Shown here: piece by piece, positions 52,049 through 59,559 of the stretch
Layout: the number at the start of each line of letters is the position of its first letter
Position numbering within the stretch: the first letter of the stretch is position 1
Source of the DNA: Chitinophagaceae bacterium
GTDB taxonomy: Bacteria > Bacteroidota > Bacteroidia > Chitinophagales > Chitinophagaceae
Direction of reading: 5' to 3'
NCBI GenBank assembly: GCA_947375185.1
Contig: CANCEU010000012.1
Location: forward strand, 1 to 59,559
DNA length: 59,559 bases
Program-made: the position numbers and the translations under genes
The notes under the pieces: model-generated
The model's database searches: none
The model's input: only the letters and a program-made list of their open reading frames with translations
What the model was told of the DNA's origin: nothing

Positions 52049-53503
52049 TTAAACACCCAAGCTCCAGCCTGCACGATAAGTTCGTTTAACAAACTGATTG
52101 GCTGGTTCAAAGTTGGTGATTTTCATATTTGGACCATCCCAAGTTAATTGAATATTGCGACCCGGATAAGTTGTTAATCCTTTCTTATCGGTTCCTTTAT
52201 AGTCATAACTTCTGATTGCCAAATTTCCCATTAATACAGATTCTGTTAAAGGTCCTGCAATATCAAAATGAGAACTTAAAGTTTTTGCTTCCTTGCTACC
52301 AGGGCCGGCGATACAAGCTTCTACCCATGCAGAGTAGTGTCCTTCGGCGCCACCTTTTACGCGATCAACAGACGGAGCAACTTTCGTTTGAGCCGTTAAA
52401 TTTGTAGGCAACAATTGTGGATTTACTCCATAAGTACCCGCCATCATTTTTCCTTTTGTACCTTCAAATATCACGCCATTTCCACCATCACCCATTACTT
52501 CATTAGGTCCTAATTCAGCTGGACGCTCAGGTTGAATTCCGCCATCCATCCAATGTAATTTTACATCTGGCTTACCATTTTGACCTTTGAAAGTTAAAAT
52601 GATATGAGAAGATGCAGGTGGACTATCAGGGGAATACACTCTTTGCCAAGGTGCAGTATAACGAGTTGCAACACTACATTCTGCGGCTACTGGATAACCT
52701 AATCCTAATACAGCAAAAGCTGGTGCCATAATATGACATGCCATATCCCCTAACGCGCCGGTTCCGTAATCCCACCATCCTCTCCAATTAAATGGCAATA
52801 AGTCAGTGAAATAACTTTTTTCAGGAGCCGTACCTAACCATAAATTAAAATCCAATTCTTTTGGAATTTCATTTGCAGTAGCAGGACGAATTACACCTTG
52901 TGGCCATACTGGTCTATCAGTATAACAGTATATTGTATGTACATCGCCAATCAATCCAGCATTGTACCAATCTTGTAACATGCGTACTCCATCACCTGAT
53001 GAACCTTGGTTACCCATTTGAGTCACTACATTATAATCATGTGCGGCCTTAGTCATCATTCTTGCTTCGTAAATGTCATGTGCCATTGGCTTTTGAACAT
53101 ATACATGTTTATGTAATTGCATTGCTGCCATTGCTTGTACTGCATGCATATGATCTGGTGTAGAAACTGAACAAGCATCAATATGCTTATGTTCTTTTTC
53201 TAACATTTCTCTATAATCTTTATATACTTTAGCGTTTGGATAACGTTTACGACTCATTGCTGTTTGACGTTCATCCACATCACATAAAAATGCGATATCT
53301 GCCTTTCCGCTATTGTAAAATGCGAACAAATCACTTTCGCCTTTTCCGCCGGCACCAATACCTGCAATTTGTAATTTATCACTAGGTGCAGTAAATCCTT
53401 TACCGCCTAGTACGTGTCTTGGCATAATATAAAATCCGCCAAGGGCTAATGCTGAATTTCGGATGAAATCCCTCCTAGAGTTATCTGTTTTTTTCTTAGA
53501 CAT
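52049..53503 (-). CDS. Exported Gfo/Idh/MocA family oxidoreductase
   Basis: A 484-residue protein with a Tat signal (SRRDFIRNSALALGGFYIMP). The Rossmann domain starts KLQIAGIGAGGKGESDLFAF; CSVSTPDHMHAVQA and the EKP-equivalent HVYVQKPMAHDI follow (QKP in place of EKP), with GDMACHIMAPAF carrying the catalytic-type His. The large C-terminal domain is typical of exported Bacteroidota members, which are thought to hold NAD(P) tightly and act on sugars in the periplasm. It is monocistronic and has three AACGATT copies upstream. Confidence 0.88.
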   Translation of the reverse strand: MSKKKTDNSRRDFIRNSALALGGFYIMPRHVLGGKGFTAPSDKLQIAGIGAGGKGESDLFAFYNSGKADIAFLCDVDERQTAMSRKRYPNAKVYKDYREMLEKEHKHIDACSVSTPDHMHAVQAMAAMQLHKHVYVQKPMAHDIYEARMMTKAAHDYNVVTQMGNQGSSGDGVRMLQDWYNAGLIGDVHTIYCYTDRPVWPQGVIRPATANEIPKELDFNLWLGTAPEKSYFTDLLPFNWRGWWDYGTGALGDMACHIMAPAFAVLGLGYPVAAECSVATRYTAPWQRVYSPDSPPASSHIILTFKGQNGKPDVKLHWMDGGIQPERPAELGPNEVMGDGGNGVIFEGTKGKMMAGTYGVNPQLLPTNLTAQTKVAPSVDRVKGGAEGHYSAWVEACIAGPGSKEAKTLSSHFDIAGPLTESVLMGNLAIRSYDYKGTDKKGLTTYPGRNIQLTWDGPNMKITNFEPANQFVKRTYRAGWSLGV

Positions 53504-53506
53504 AGC

Positions 53507-53558
53507 AATCGTTAATTGTGTGGTTTAAAATCGTTTGAATTCGTTTTAATAATCGTTC
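53507..53558 (-). promoter_or_regulatory. Array of three AACGATT motifs, 22 bp apart
   Basis: In gene direction the copies occupy 53558-53551, 53536-53529 and 53514-53507, all in one orientation with 22 bp from each to the next; a related AACGA-AT copy lies between the first two. The last copy is followed by GCT and the ATG at 53503. The 22-bp period is two helical turns, so bound proteins would sit on one face. Confidence 0.55.
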
Positions 53559-53668
53559 CGTTAAATTATTAAAAAATCCTGAAAAAAGAGAATTATTTTG
53601 ATGAGTGAACAAATCCCTCATTGCTTTCGTTATTAAAGCTTAAATTGTAATTTATAATACCTGATTGT

Positions 53669-55036
53669 ATGCAAGCATCTATACAAAATCTACGCACTTA
53701 TTTTTTATCGGGGGCTACCCAATCCTATGATTTTAGGTTAAATCAGCTTAATAGGCTTAAAAAAGTGGTTCTAGAATACGAAAATGCACTTTATCAATCA
53801 CTTTTTACAGACCTAAAAAAATCAGATGAGGATGCTTGGGCTACAGAGGTTGGATTTTTCTTAAGCGAATTAAATGACACCATCGACCATTTAAAGTCCT
53901 GGATGCAGCCTAATACGGTTTCAACCAATATGGTCAATCAGCCTTCCTCAAGTTATACCATACAGGAACCATTGGGGGTGGTATGTATTATTGCACCTTG
54001 GAACTATCCGTTTCAGTTGTTGTTTACACCACTCATTGGTGCCATTGCAGGGGGGAATTGCGTAGTGCTAAAGCCAAGTGAATTTGCGCCGGCTACAGCT
54101 AAGGTGATGGGGAAAATTATTGACTCCTTGTTTCCTGACAATTATATTTTGTACCTCGAAGGCGAGGGTGCTACTATATTGCCACCATTATTAACCGAAA
54201 ATAGATTTGATCATATTTTTTATACAGGAAGTACAGCTGTAGGGAAAATTATTTATAAATATGCTGCTGAACAATTGGTGCCAGTAACATTAGAGTTAGG
54301 TGGTAAAAGTCCTGCTGTTATTACATCTGATGCAAATTTAAAAGTAGCTGCTCGTCGTTTAGCTAGTCCTAAATTTTCAAATGCGGGTCAAATGTGTATT
54401 GCACCCGATTATGTGTTGGTGCCTACTGAATTGAAAGATGATTTTATAAATGAGTTGATTAAAGCAATTCAACAATTTTATGGAGTGAATGCTGCTTCAT
54501 CGGAACATTATGGAAAAATAATTAATGAAAAACAATGGTTGCGTTTAAACGCTTATTTATCTGAAGGAGAAATTGTATATGGAGGTAAATCAGATAAAGA
54601 AAGCTTATTTATTGAGCCTACTATTATGACAGGCATTCATGCGGATGCTAATATTATGAAGGATGAAATTTTTGGCCCAATACTTCCTATCATTACCTAT
54701 CAATCAAATGAGGAAGCATTGGCAGTAATTCAACAAAATCCAAACCCCTTGGCATTTTATGTGTTTACTGAAAATAAAGCCGACGAACAGTTTTGGTTAA
54801 CTAATGTTCCATCGGGAGGGGCTTGTATCAATAATGCAACAATGCATATTACGAATCATAATTTACCATTTGGTGGCCGAGGCTTTAGTGGAATTGGTGC
54901 TTATCATGGTAAAACAAGTTTTGATACTTTCACACATACAAAATCAGTATTGAAAACACCAACATTCATTGATCCTAGTTTCAAATATCCACCATATAAA
55001 GGAAAGGGATGGTTATTGAAACGATTAATAGGGTAG
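53669..55036 (+). CDS. Aldehyde dehydrogenase family protein
   Basis: A 455-residue class 3-like aldehyde dehydrogenase oxidising aldehydes to acids with NAD(P). Motifs: GVVCIIAPWNYPFQLLFTP (~106-124), LKPSEFAPAT, FYTGSTAVGK, catalytic Glu in LELGGKSP (~210-217) and catalytic Cys in NAGQMC (~244-249). The C-terminus GISAY-like is here GIGAYHGKTSFDTFTHTKSV. The length fits the short class 3 forms that act on fatty or medium-chain aldehydes. It is followed by the glutathione peroxidase gene after 60 bases. Confidence 0.93.
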   Translation: MQASIQNLRTYFLSGATQSYDFRLNQLNRLKKVVLEYENALYQSLFTDLKKSDEDAWATEVGFFLSELNDTIDHLKSWMQPNTVSTNMVNQPSSSYTIQEPLGVVCIIAPWNYPFQLLFTPLIGAIAGGNCVVLKPSEFAPATAKVMGKIIDSLFPDNYILYLEGEGATILPPLLTENRFDHIFYTGSTAVGKIIYKYAAEQLVPVTLELGGKSPAVITSDANLKVAARRLASPKFSNAGQMCIAPDYVLVPTELKDDFINELIKAIQQFYGVNAASSEHYGKIINEKQWLRLNAYLSEGEIVYGGKSDKESLFIEPTIMTGIHADANIMKDEIFGPILPIITYQSNEEALAVIQQNPNPLAFYVFTENKADEQFWLTNVPSGGACINNATMHITNHNLPFGGRGFSGIGAYHGKTSFDTFTHTKSVLKTPTFIDPSFKYPPYKGKGWLLKRLIG

Positions 55037-55096
55037 TATTGTAATCATCATTTGAAAATAAATATTGGATCTGGTTTGAAAAATAAAAAATCTATC

Positions 55097-55753
55097 ATGA
55101 TAAAGATCGCCATCGCCCTAGGTGTTTTGGTTACAGCTACTTTGCTAATGAAAAAAACTGGAATGTCATATAGGCAGTCTATTTTAAAAACAATGTACCC
55201 CGCTATTATGTGGAGTAGTAAAGCAGCAGGAAAAAAACAAATTCAAACTAACAAAGACAATGCTGTACCCTTGGTGTCTTTTTATACTTTACATACAAAG
55301 GATATTAATGGAAATGAATTTAATTTCTCGGATTTAAAAGGTAAAAAAGTATTAATCGTGAATACGGCGAGTAATTGCGGATTTACAGCACAGTACGAAG
55401 CACTTGAAAAATTATCAATTCAATTTAGAGATAAATTAGTGATTGTTGGATTTCCTTCCAATGACTTTAAAGAACAAGAAGCTGCCGATAATGCTAAAAT
55501 TGTAGACTTCTGTAAAAAGAATTATGGCGTTAGTTTTCCACTAATGGAAAAGTCAAGCGTTATAAAGGGGCATGATCAAAATGAAGTGCACAAATGGTTG
55601 TCAGATATGACAATAAATGGATGGTGTCATCAAGAACCAGCTTGGAACTTTTGCAAGTATTTAGTAAATGAAAATGGAGTACTTACACATTATTTTCCAA
55701 TGACTGTGGATCCTTTGGCTACCGAAGTAATTGATGCAATTGGATTACAATAA
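55097..55753 (+). CDS. Glutathione-peroxidase-like thiol peroxidase, membrane-anchored
   Basis: About 218 residues from ATG 55097; a TTG at 55052 is a weaker alternative. A hydrophobic N-terminal segment (IAIALGVLVTATLLM) suggests a membrane anchor or uncleaved signal. The GPx domain has NTASNCGFTAQY with the catalytic residue as Cys rather than selenocysteine, then GFPSNDFKEQEA, and the end WNFCKYLVNENG. Reduction is probably by thioredoxin. Cys use here means selD in this window does not serve this protein. Confidence 0.9.
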   Translation: MIKIAIALGVLVTATLLMKKTGMSYRQSILKTMYPAIMWSSKAAGKKQIQTNKDNAVPLVSFYTLHTKDINGNEFNFSDLKGKKVLIVNTASNCGFTAQYEALEKLSIQFRDKLVIVGFPSNDFKEQEAADNAKIVDFCKKNYGVSFPLMEKSSVIKGHDQNEVHKWLSDMTINGWCHQEPAWNFCKYLVNENGVLTHYFPMTVDPLATEVIDAIGLQ

Positions 55754-55763
55754 ATATTACCAA

Positions 55764-56804
55764 TTAATTGATAGGACAATGCTCGTGGTAATTTTCTAAC
55801 ACAATTTTACCTGACTCAATCACCATGCCTTTGTATTGTTCTTTTATTTCATCTAGCACAGCTTCAATTTCAGCAGGGTCAGTGATGCGTACTAATTTAG
55901 CACGATAATCTTTAATGCTAGGTAGTCCTTTCAAGTAGTTTGCATAATGTCTGCGCATTTCATTAATACCAGCAATAGGCCCTTTCCACGCTAATGATTT
56001 TTGTAAATGTTTTCTGGCTACTTCCACTCTTTCTTCAATTGTTGGATCAGCTCGTTTGGTGCCTGTTTCTACAAAGTGTTTAATTTCTCTAAAAATCCAT
56101 GGATAGCCAATGGCAGCGCGTCCAATCATAATGCCATCTACACCATATTTATTTTTATATTCCACTGCTTTTTCAGGAGAGTTGATGTCCCCGTTTCCAA
56201 AAATAGGAATGGTAATACGTGGATCGTTTTTCACTTCACCAATCATAGTCCAATCAGCTTCGCCCTTATACATTTGCATACGGGTACGACCATGAATAGC
56301 CAATGCTTTAATTCCAACATCTTGTAAGCGTACTGCTACTTCGCGAATATTTTTACTGTTTTCGTCCCAGCCCAATCTTGTTTTCACTGTAACAGGTAAG
56401 TTGGTACTTTTTACCACCGCCTCTGTTAGACGTACCATTAAATCCAAGTCTTTTAATACGCCAGCGCCTGCACCTTTCATGGCGACTTTTTTTACAGGAC
56501 ACCCAAAATTGATATCAATTAAATCGGGATTAACGGTATCTACAATTTTTGTACAAAGCGCAAGTGCTTCTTCATCACCTCCAAAAATTTGAATGCCAAT
56601 TGGGCGTTCATAATCGTAGATGTCTAATTTTTGTTTACTCTTAATCGCATCTCTAATGAGACCTTCACTGCTAATGAATTCGGTGTACATTAAGTCGGCC
56701 CCATTGTCTTTACACACTGCTCTAAACGGGGGATCGCTTACATCCTCCATTGGAGCGAGTAATAAGGGAAAATCGGGTAATTGTATATTGCCTATAGAAA
56801 CCAT
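55764..56804 (-). CDS. dusB: tRNA-dihydrouridine synthase B
   Basis: A 346-residue FMN enzyme reducing uridines to dihydrouridine in the tRNA D-loop. Motifs: LAPMEDVSDPPFRAVCKD near the N-terminus, FISSEGLI, QIFGGDEEALA, DINFGCPVKKVAMKGAGAG (catalytic Cys), PVTVKTRLGWDE, ALAIHGRTRMQMYKG and IFGNGDINSPE with GIMIGRAAIG. Length is standard. It is convergent with the glutathione peroxidase gene, ten bases apart. Confidence 0.95.
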   Translation of the reverse strand: MVSIGNIQLPDFPLLLAPMEDVSDPPFRAVCKDNGADLMYTEFISSEGLIRDAIKSKQKLDIYDYERPIGIQIFGGDEEALALCTKIVDTVNPDLIDINFGCPVKKVAMKGAGAGVLKDLDLMVRLTEAVVKSTNLPVTVKTRLGWDENSKNIREVAVRLQDVGIKALAIHGRTRMQMYKGEADWTMIGEVKNDPRITIPIFGNGDINSPEKAVEYKNKYGVDGIMIGRAAIGYPWIFREIKHFVETGTKRADPTIEERVEVARKHLQKSLAWKGPIAGINEMRRHYANYLKGLPSIKDYRAKLVRITDPAEIEAVLDEIKEQYKGMVIESGKIVLENYHEHCPIN

Positions 56805-56840
56805 ATGAATTCATTATCTTGCATCTAATTGATGCTGGTG

Positions 56841-56848
56841 CAAATGTA
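56841..56848 (-). promoter_or_regulatory. Candidate -7 promoter element TACATTTG for dusB
   Basis: Exact TAnnTTTG match on the minus strand, giving a leader of about 33 bases before the ATG at 56804, in the divergent dusB/CPBP region. Confidence 0.5.
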
Positions 56849-56866
56849 CCAATAAATTTTATTTAG

Positions 56867-57790
56867 ATGAGTGCTGAAAATAGAAGTCTATATCACATGA
56901 GCCCCGTTATGCGCTTCGTCCTTTTATTAGGCGTGACAGGCATTAGTTTAATATTAGGTGGTTTAATCACTTTTTTAATCGTATCGGGTTATTTGCATAT
57001 AAGTTTTGCAGACACACAAATAGCTTTATTAGATTCAAAAAATGCGCATATTGCGCTGTTTGCGAATGCTTTTGCATCTATTGTCGCTTTTTTAGCGCCT
57101 AGTTTCGCAATCGCTTTTTTTACAAGTGGACGTATTGCAAAAAACATGGGTTTTAATCCAATCAAGTCAAACAAGTTGATTTATTGGGTTTTGTTGTTGT
57201 CGTTCGTTGGACTTATTTTGAGTGGTGCAGCTGCAAGTTTAACAGAAAAAATTCCAGTGCCTGCTAATTTTAAAACTTGGGCAACAGATTTAGAGCATAC
57301 TTATAAGCAGGCAATGATGGCCATGACAAAGATGAATTCAATTGGAGATTTGGTTTTTACAATTTTCGCAGTTGCATTGATACCCGCTTTTGTAGAAGAA
57401 TTATATTTTAGAGGAGCTTTGCAAAAAACAGTAAAGGATTGGTCGGGAAAGCCGGTATTGGCCATTGTAATAACTGCCATTATATTTAGTGCATTTCACT
57501 TTTCTTATTATGGATTTTTGTCAAGAATGTTGTTGGGTATACTTTTGGGATTCATTTATGAGTATGGTGGTTCCATTTGGTTATCTATTTTATTACATTT
57601 TATAAATAATGGAATTGCAGTGATTGCTTTGTATTCAGTACGCGGTAATCAGGAGCAAATAGAAAAAGCAATGGATGAAAGTATTCCTATGTACTGGGGT
57701 ATTTTTGCGATTGGACTTGCGATGTTTTTATTAAATCAAATTAAAAGAGATTCAAATTATGAAAGATTGGATAAAAATATATTCGAGTAG
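56867..57790 (+). CDS. CPBP family intramembrane glutamic endopeptidase
   Basis: A 307-residue inner-membrane protein with about seven hydrophobic segments. The Abi/CaaX-prenyl-protease-like motifs are complete: EELYFRGALQ (Glu-Glu and Arg, near residue 175), FSAFHFSYYG (second motif His) and LLHFINNGIAV (third motif). The substrate is unknown; bacterial members process or guard small secreted peptides. It overlaps the next gene by 32 bases. Confidence 0.88.
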   Translation: MSAENRSLYHMSPVMRFVLLLGVTGISLILGGLITFLIVSGYLHISFADTQIALLDSKNAHIALFANAFASIVAFLAPSFAIAFFTSGRIAKNMGFNPIKSNKLIYWVLLLSFVGLILSGAAASLTEKIPVPANFKTWATDLEHTYKQAMMAMTKMNSIGDLVFTIFAVALIPAFVEELYFRGALQKTVKDWSGKPVLAIVITAIIFSAFHFSYYGFLSRMLLGILLGFIYEYGGSIWLSILLHFINNGIAVIALYSVRGNQEQIEKAMDESIPMYWGIFAIGLAMFLLNQIKRDSNYERLDKNIFE

Positions 57791-57977
57791 TCAGTTGGCG
57801 ACTGCTTCCATGATTGCAGATATTCTCAATCAACATGATGTGCCTGCAAAATTGTTGGATCGTAAAGATTCAGCTTATGTTTTTTTAGGCGAGGCCGAAG
57901 TGTATATTCCAGCCGAATTTAATTCAGTTGCTACTGAGATATTGAAATCTTTAGAATTAGACACATTGGAAGCTTAG
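57759..57977 (+). CDS. DUF2007 domain-containing protein
   Basis: A 72-residue cytoplasmic protein of the DUF2007 (putative signal-transducing) family, GlnB-like in fold. It shows WIKIYSSSQLATASMIADIL at the start, then VPAKLLDRKDSAYVFLGEAE and VYIPAEFNSVATEILK. It begins inside the CPBP protease gene in another frame, so translation is probably coupled. cdsA follows 29 bases later. Confidence 0.85.
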   Translation: MKDWIKIYSSSQLATASMIADILNQHDVPAKLLDRKDSAYVFLGEAEVYIPAEFNSVATEILKSLELDTLEA

Positions 57978-58006
57978 TTGTATATTCAATAAAATTTAAA
58001 TTAGTT

Positions 58007-58870
58007 ATGGCATTTAATTTTTCTGTTTTTAGAGTAAGAGCCTTATCGGCAATCGTTTTTGTGATTGTTATGGTGGCTGGGTTAATTTGGAATAATTGGT
58101 CTTTTTTCTCCTTATTTGTAGTCATCGCAACTGGATGTTTATATGAGTATCAAAAATTATTAGGACTTATATCGCCAGCGTACAATAATAAATCGAGCAT
58201 ACACAAATGGGGATTGTTGTTGTTAGGGGTAGCTATTATGTTTACACTCTCACAAAGGATTATTATATTAGATCCCGCAATTTTTAAAATTGTTGGAAAA
58301 TTTGTAGTGCCTGCCATTGCATTAATCATTGTACTTGCAGATGTTTTGTCCAATAAATTTAATTTACAGAATTTTGCAATTAGTGTTGTGGGACTTATTT
58401 ATATTCCTATGGGCTTGTCTTTATTTTATCAAATTAGGAGTTTGCCTACTTCTACTTACTATCAAAACGCAAATCTATATATCCCACTTTTAATTATCGT
58501 TTCAGTTTGGGTGAATGATACCATGGCATACTTAGTAGGTTCCATGATTGGAAGACATCCTTTATCTTCTATTTCTCCAAACAAAACTTGGGAAGGTACT
58601 ATTGGAGGCGTTATTTTAGCGGTTATGTTGGTTAGCAAAACAACTCAACATTTTTTACCAGATTTAAGTTTAAGCTTTGTATTTATGGTATGTTTAATAG
58701 CTGCCGTTGCGGGGAATTATGGGGATTTAATGGAAAGTAAGTTAAAAAGACTAGCAGGTGTAAAGGATAGTGGTTCCATGATGCCTGGTCATGGTGGTTT
58801 TTTAGACCGTTTTGACTCTATTTTATTGGCTACACCATTTGTTTGGTTATTACTTCAGATTTTCTACTAG
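58007..58870 (+). CDS. cdsA: Phosphatidate cytidylyltransferase
   Basis: A 287-residue inner-membrane enzyme making CDP-diacylglycerol for phospholipid synthesis. It has about eight hydrophobic segments and the CDS signature near the C-terminus: SPNKTWEGTIGG, then GNYGDLMESKLKRLAGVKDS and MMPGHGGFLDRFDS. It is followed at once by psd, giving two consecutive steps on the route to phosphatidylethanolamine (with the synthase pssA not in the window). Confidence 0.96.
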   Translation: MAFNFSVFRVRALSAIVFVIVMVAGLIWNNWSFFSLFVVIATGCLYEYQKLLGLISPAYNNKSSIHKWGLLLLGVAIMFTLSQRIIILDPAIFKIVGKFVVPAIALIIVLADVLSNKFNLQNFAISVVGLIYIPMGLSLFYQIRSLPTSTYYQNANLYIPLLIIVSVWVNDTMAYLVGSMIGRHPLSSISPNKTWEGTIGGVILAVMLVSKTTQHFLPDLSLSFVFMVCLIAAVAGNYGDLMESKLKRLAGVKDSGSMMPGHGGFLDRFDSILLATPFVWLLLQIFY

Positions 58871-58876
58871 AAAGTT

Positions 58877-58884
58877 TACCTTTG
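58877..58884 (+). promoter_or_regulatory. Candidate -7 promoter element TACCTTTG for psd
   Basis: Exact TAnnTTTG match 11 bases before ATG 58896, implying a leader of about eight bases. It could supply psd separately from cdsA. Confidence 0.4.
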
Positions 58885-58895
58885 CGCTTTAAATT

Positions 58896-59558
58896 ATGAG
58901 TATGACAATTCACAAAGAGGGTACTGCAACTATCGCTTTAACTGCATTAGTGGTTGGGGCAATGAATATCGCCAATTTTTCTTACTTGTTTCCAATAAGT
59001 TCAATTGCATCTTGGGTTGTATTCGTGGTAACGCTAGGATTGTTTCTTTTTATTGTTTCCTTTTTTAGAATGCCAAGCAGAAATTGGACAAAAGACAATT
59101 CTGCGATTGTATCTCCAGCTGATGGGAAAGTGGTTGTGATTGAGGAGGTGGAGCCAGATGAATATTATAAAGAGAGAAGAATTCAAGTTAGCGTATTTAT
59201 GAGTCCTGCAAATGTGCATGTGAACCGCACGCCTATTGCCGGGAATATCATATATAATCAATATCACCCAGGAAAGTTTTTGGTTGCATGGCATCCAAAG
59301 TCATCTACTGATAATGAAAGATGGTCTGTAGTAATTGAAAACGAAAAGGGCAGTATATTATTAAAGCAAATTGCAGGTGCTTTAGCGCGCCGTATTTGTA
59401 ATTATGCAACAGTCGGCACTCAATTTGATCAAACTGCCGAATATGGATTTATTAAATTTGGCAGCAGGGTTGACTTGTTGCTTCCATTAGATGCAAAAAT
59501 TAATTGTAAAATAGGAGACGTAGTAAAAGGTGGAATTACAGTTTTAGCTAACTGGTAG
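58896..59558 (+). CDS. psd: Phosphatidylserine decarboxylase, short (archaeal-like) type
   Basis: A 220-residue proenzyme that makes phosphatidylethanolamine. Two hydrophobic segments near the N-terminus (about residues 10-55) are followed by SPADGKVVVIEE, SVFMSPANVHVNRTPIAG and GALARRICNY. The self-cleavage site is FGSRVD near residue 195 (GSR type instead of GST), where Ser becomes the pyruvoyl group. The stop codon TAG ends at 59558, so the gene is complete in the window. Confidence 0.93.
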   Translation: MSMTIHKEGTATIALTALVVGAMNIANFSYLFPISSIASWVVFVVTLGLFLFIVSFFRMPSRNWTKDNSAIVSPADGKVVVIEEVEPDEYYKERRIQVSVFMSPANVHVNRTPIAGNIIYNQYHPGKFLVAWHPKSSTDNERWSVVIENEKGSILLKQIAGALARRICNYATVGTQFDQTAEYGFIKFGSRVDLLLPLDAKINCKIGDVVKGGITVLANW

Positions 59559-59559
59559 T

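Noticed and set aside
55097..55753. Selenocysteine glutathione peroxidase
   Set aside because: The catalytic position is a TGC cysteine codon in NTASNCGFT and no in-frame TGA is present.

Overview
The window reads as chromosomal DNA of an AT-rich Bacteroidota, most likely a member of Chitinophagaceae or a close relative. Evidence for this: a type IX secretion C-terminal sorting domain, the gliding protein GldC, an IPExxxVDY-family protein, the gene order uppS-bamA-ompH-ompH-murI with nadK and a DUF6089-type protein, weak Shine-Dalgarno sequences, and eleven exact copies of the Bacteroidota -7 promoter element TAnnTTTG, each pointing at a downstream gene. The assignment is inferred from gene content only. 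No tRNA or rRNA genes, insertion sequences, integrases or CRISPR arrays were seen. No gene-free stretch exceeds 300 bases; the longest (318-565) is AT-rich and holds one candidate promoter.

Region 1 (1-15474) is accessory. It starts with two small proteins made only of an AraC-type HTH domain (the first is cut by the window edge). A tightly packed run of secreted proteins follows: a short T9SS-sorted protein, a 1796-residue phage-tail-fibre-like protein, a LamG/concanavalin-like protein, three tandem paralogues with a formylglycine-generating-enzyme (SUMF1) fold, and a 1074-residue repeat protein with Ig-like modules. The second regulator overlaps the first secreted gene by four bases. I infer a surface-adhesin or appendage operon whose parts are all potential binding modules. 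The SUMF1-like proteins lack the catalytic cysteine pair.

Region 2 (15518-31171) holds housekeeping and envelope genes in short blocks on both strands: feoB, a secreted M28 peptidase, selD-birA, rsfS-ftsH-LUD-lpxH-mscS, a MerR regulator, a glycosyltransferase-like protein, gldC, yqeY, cvpA and an alpha/beta hydrolase.

Region 3 (31186-41636) is the conserved envelope run: CBS protein, outer-membrane POTRA/barrel protein, nadK, DUF6089-type protein, uppS, bamA, two ompH/skp genes, a strong terminator, then murI. It is followed by rpmH-rnpA-yidD; rpmH is only 51 codons.

Region 4 (41702-53503) has sod and tadA, then a sugar-oxidation cluster: a DUF1080 3-keto-disaccharide-hydrolase-like protein, a lipoprotein cytochrome c, three xylose-isomerase-like TIM barrels, two Gfo/Idh/MocA oxidoreductases, a GMC flavoprotein with candidate Fe-S cysteines and its Tat-exported small subunit, plus a class V PLP enzyme. 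The parts match the oxidoreductive 3-keto-sugar route: oxidise a glycoside at C3, cleave it, then reduce or isomerise the keto-sugar. Five genes of this cluster carry AACGATT, always in gene orientation, just upstream of the start codon. One has three copies exactly 22 bp apart. I read this as an undescribed cis-element defining a local regulon.

Region 5 (53669-59558) has an aldehyde dehydrogenase, a Cys-type glutathione peroxidase, dusB, a CPBP membrane protease overlapping a DUF2007 protein, cdsA and a short-type phosphatidylserine decarboxylase.
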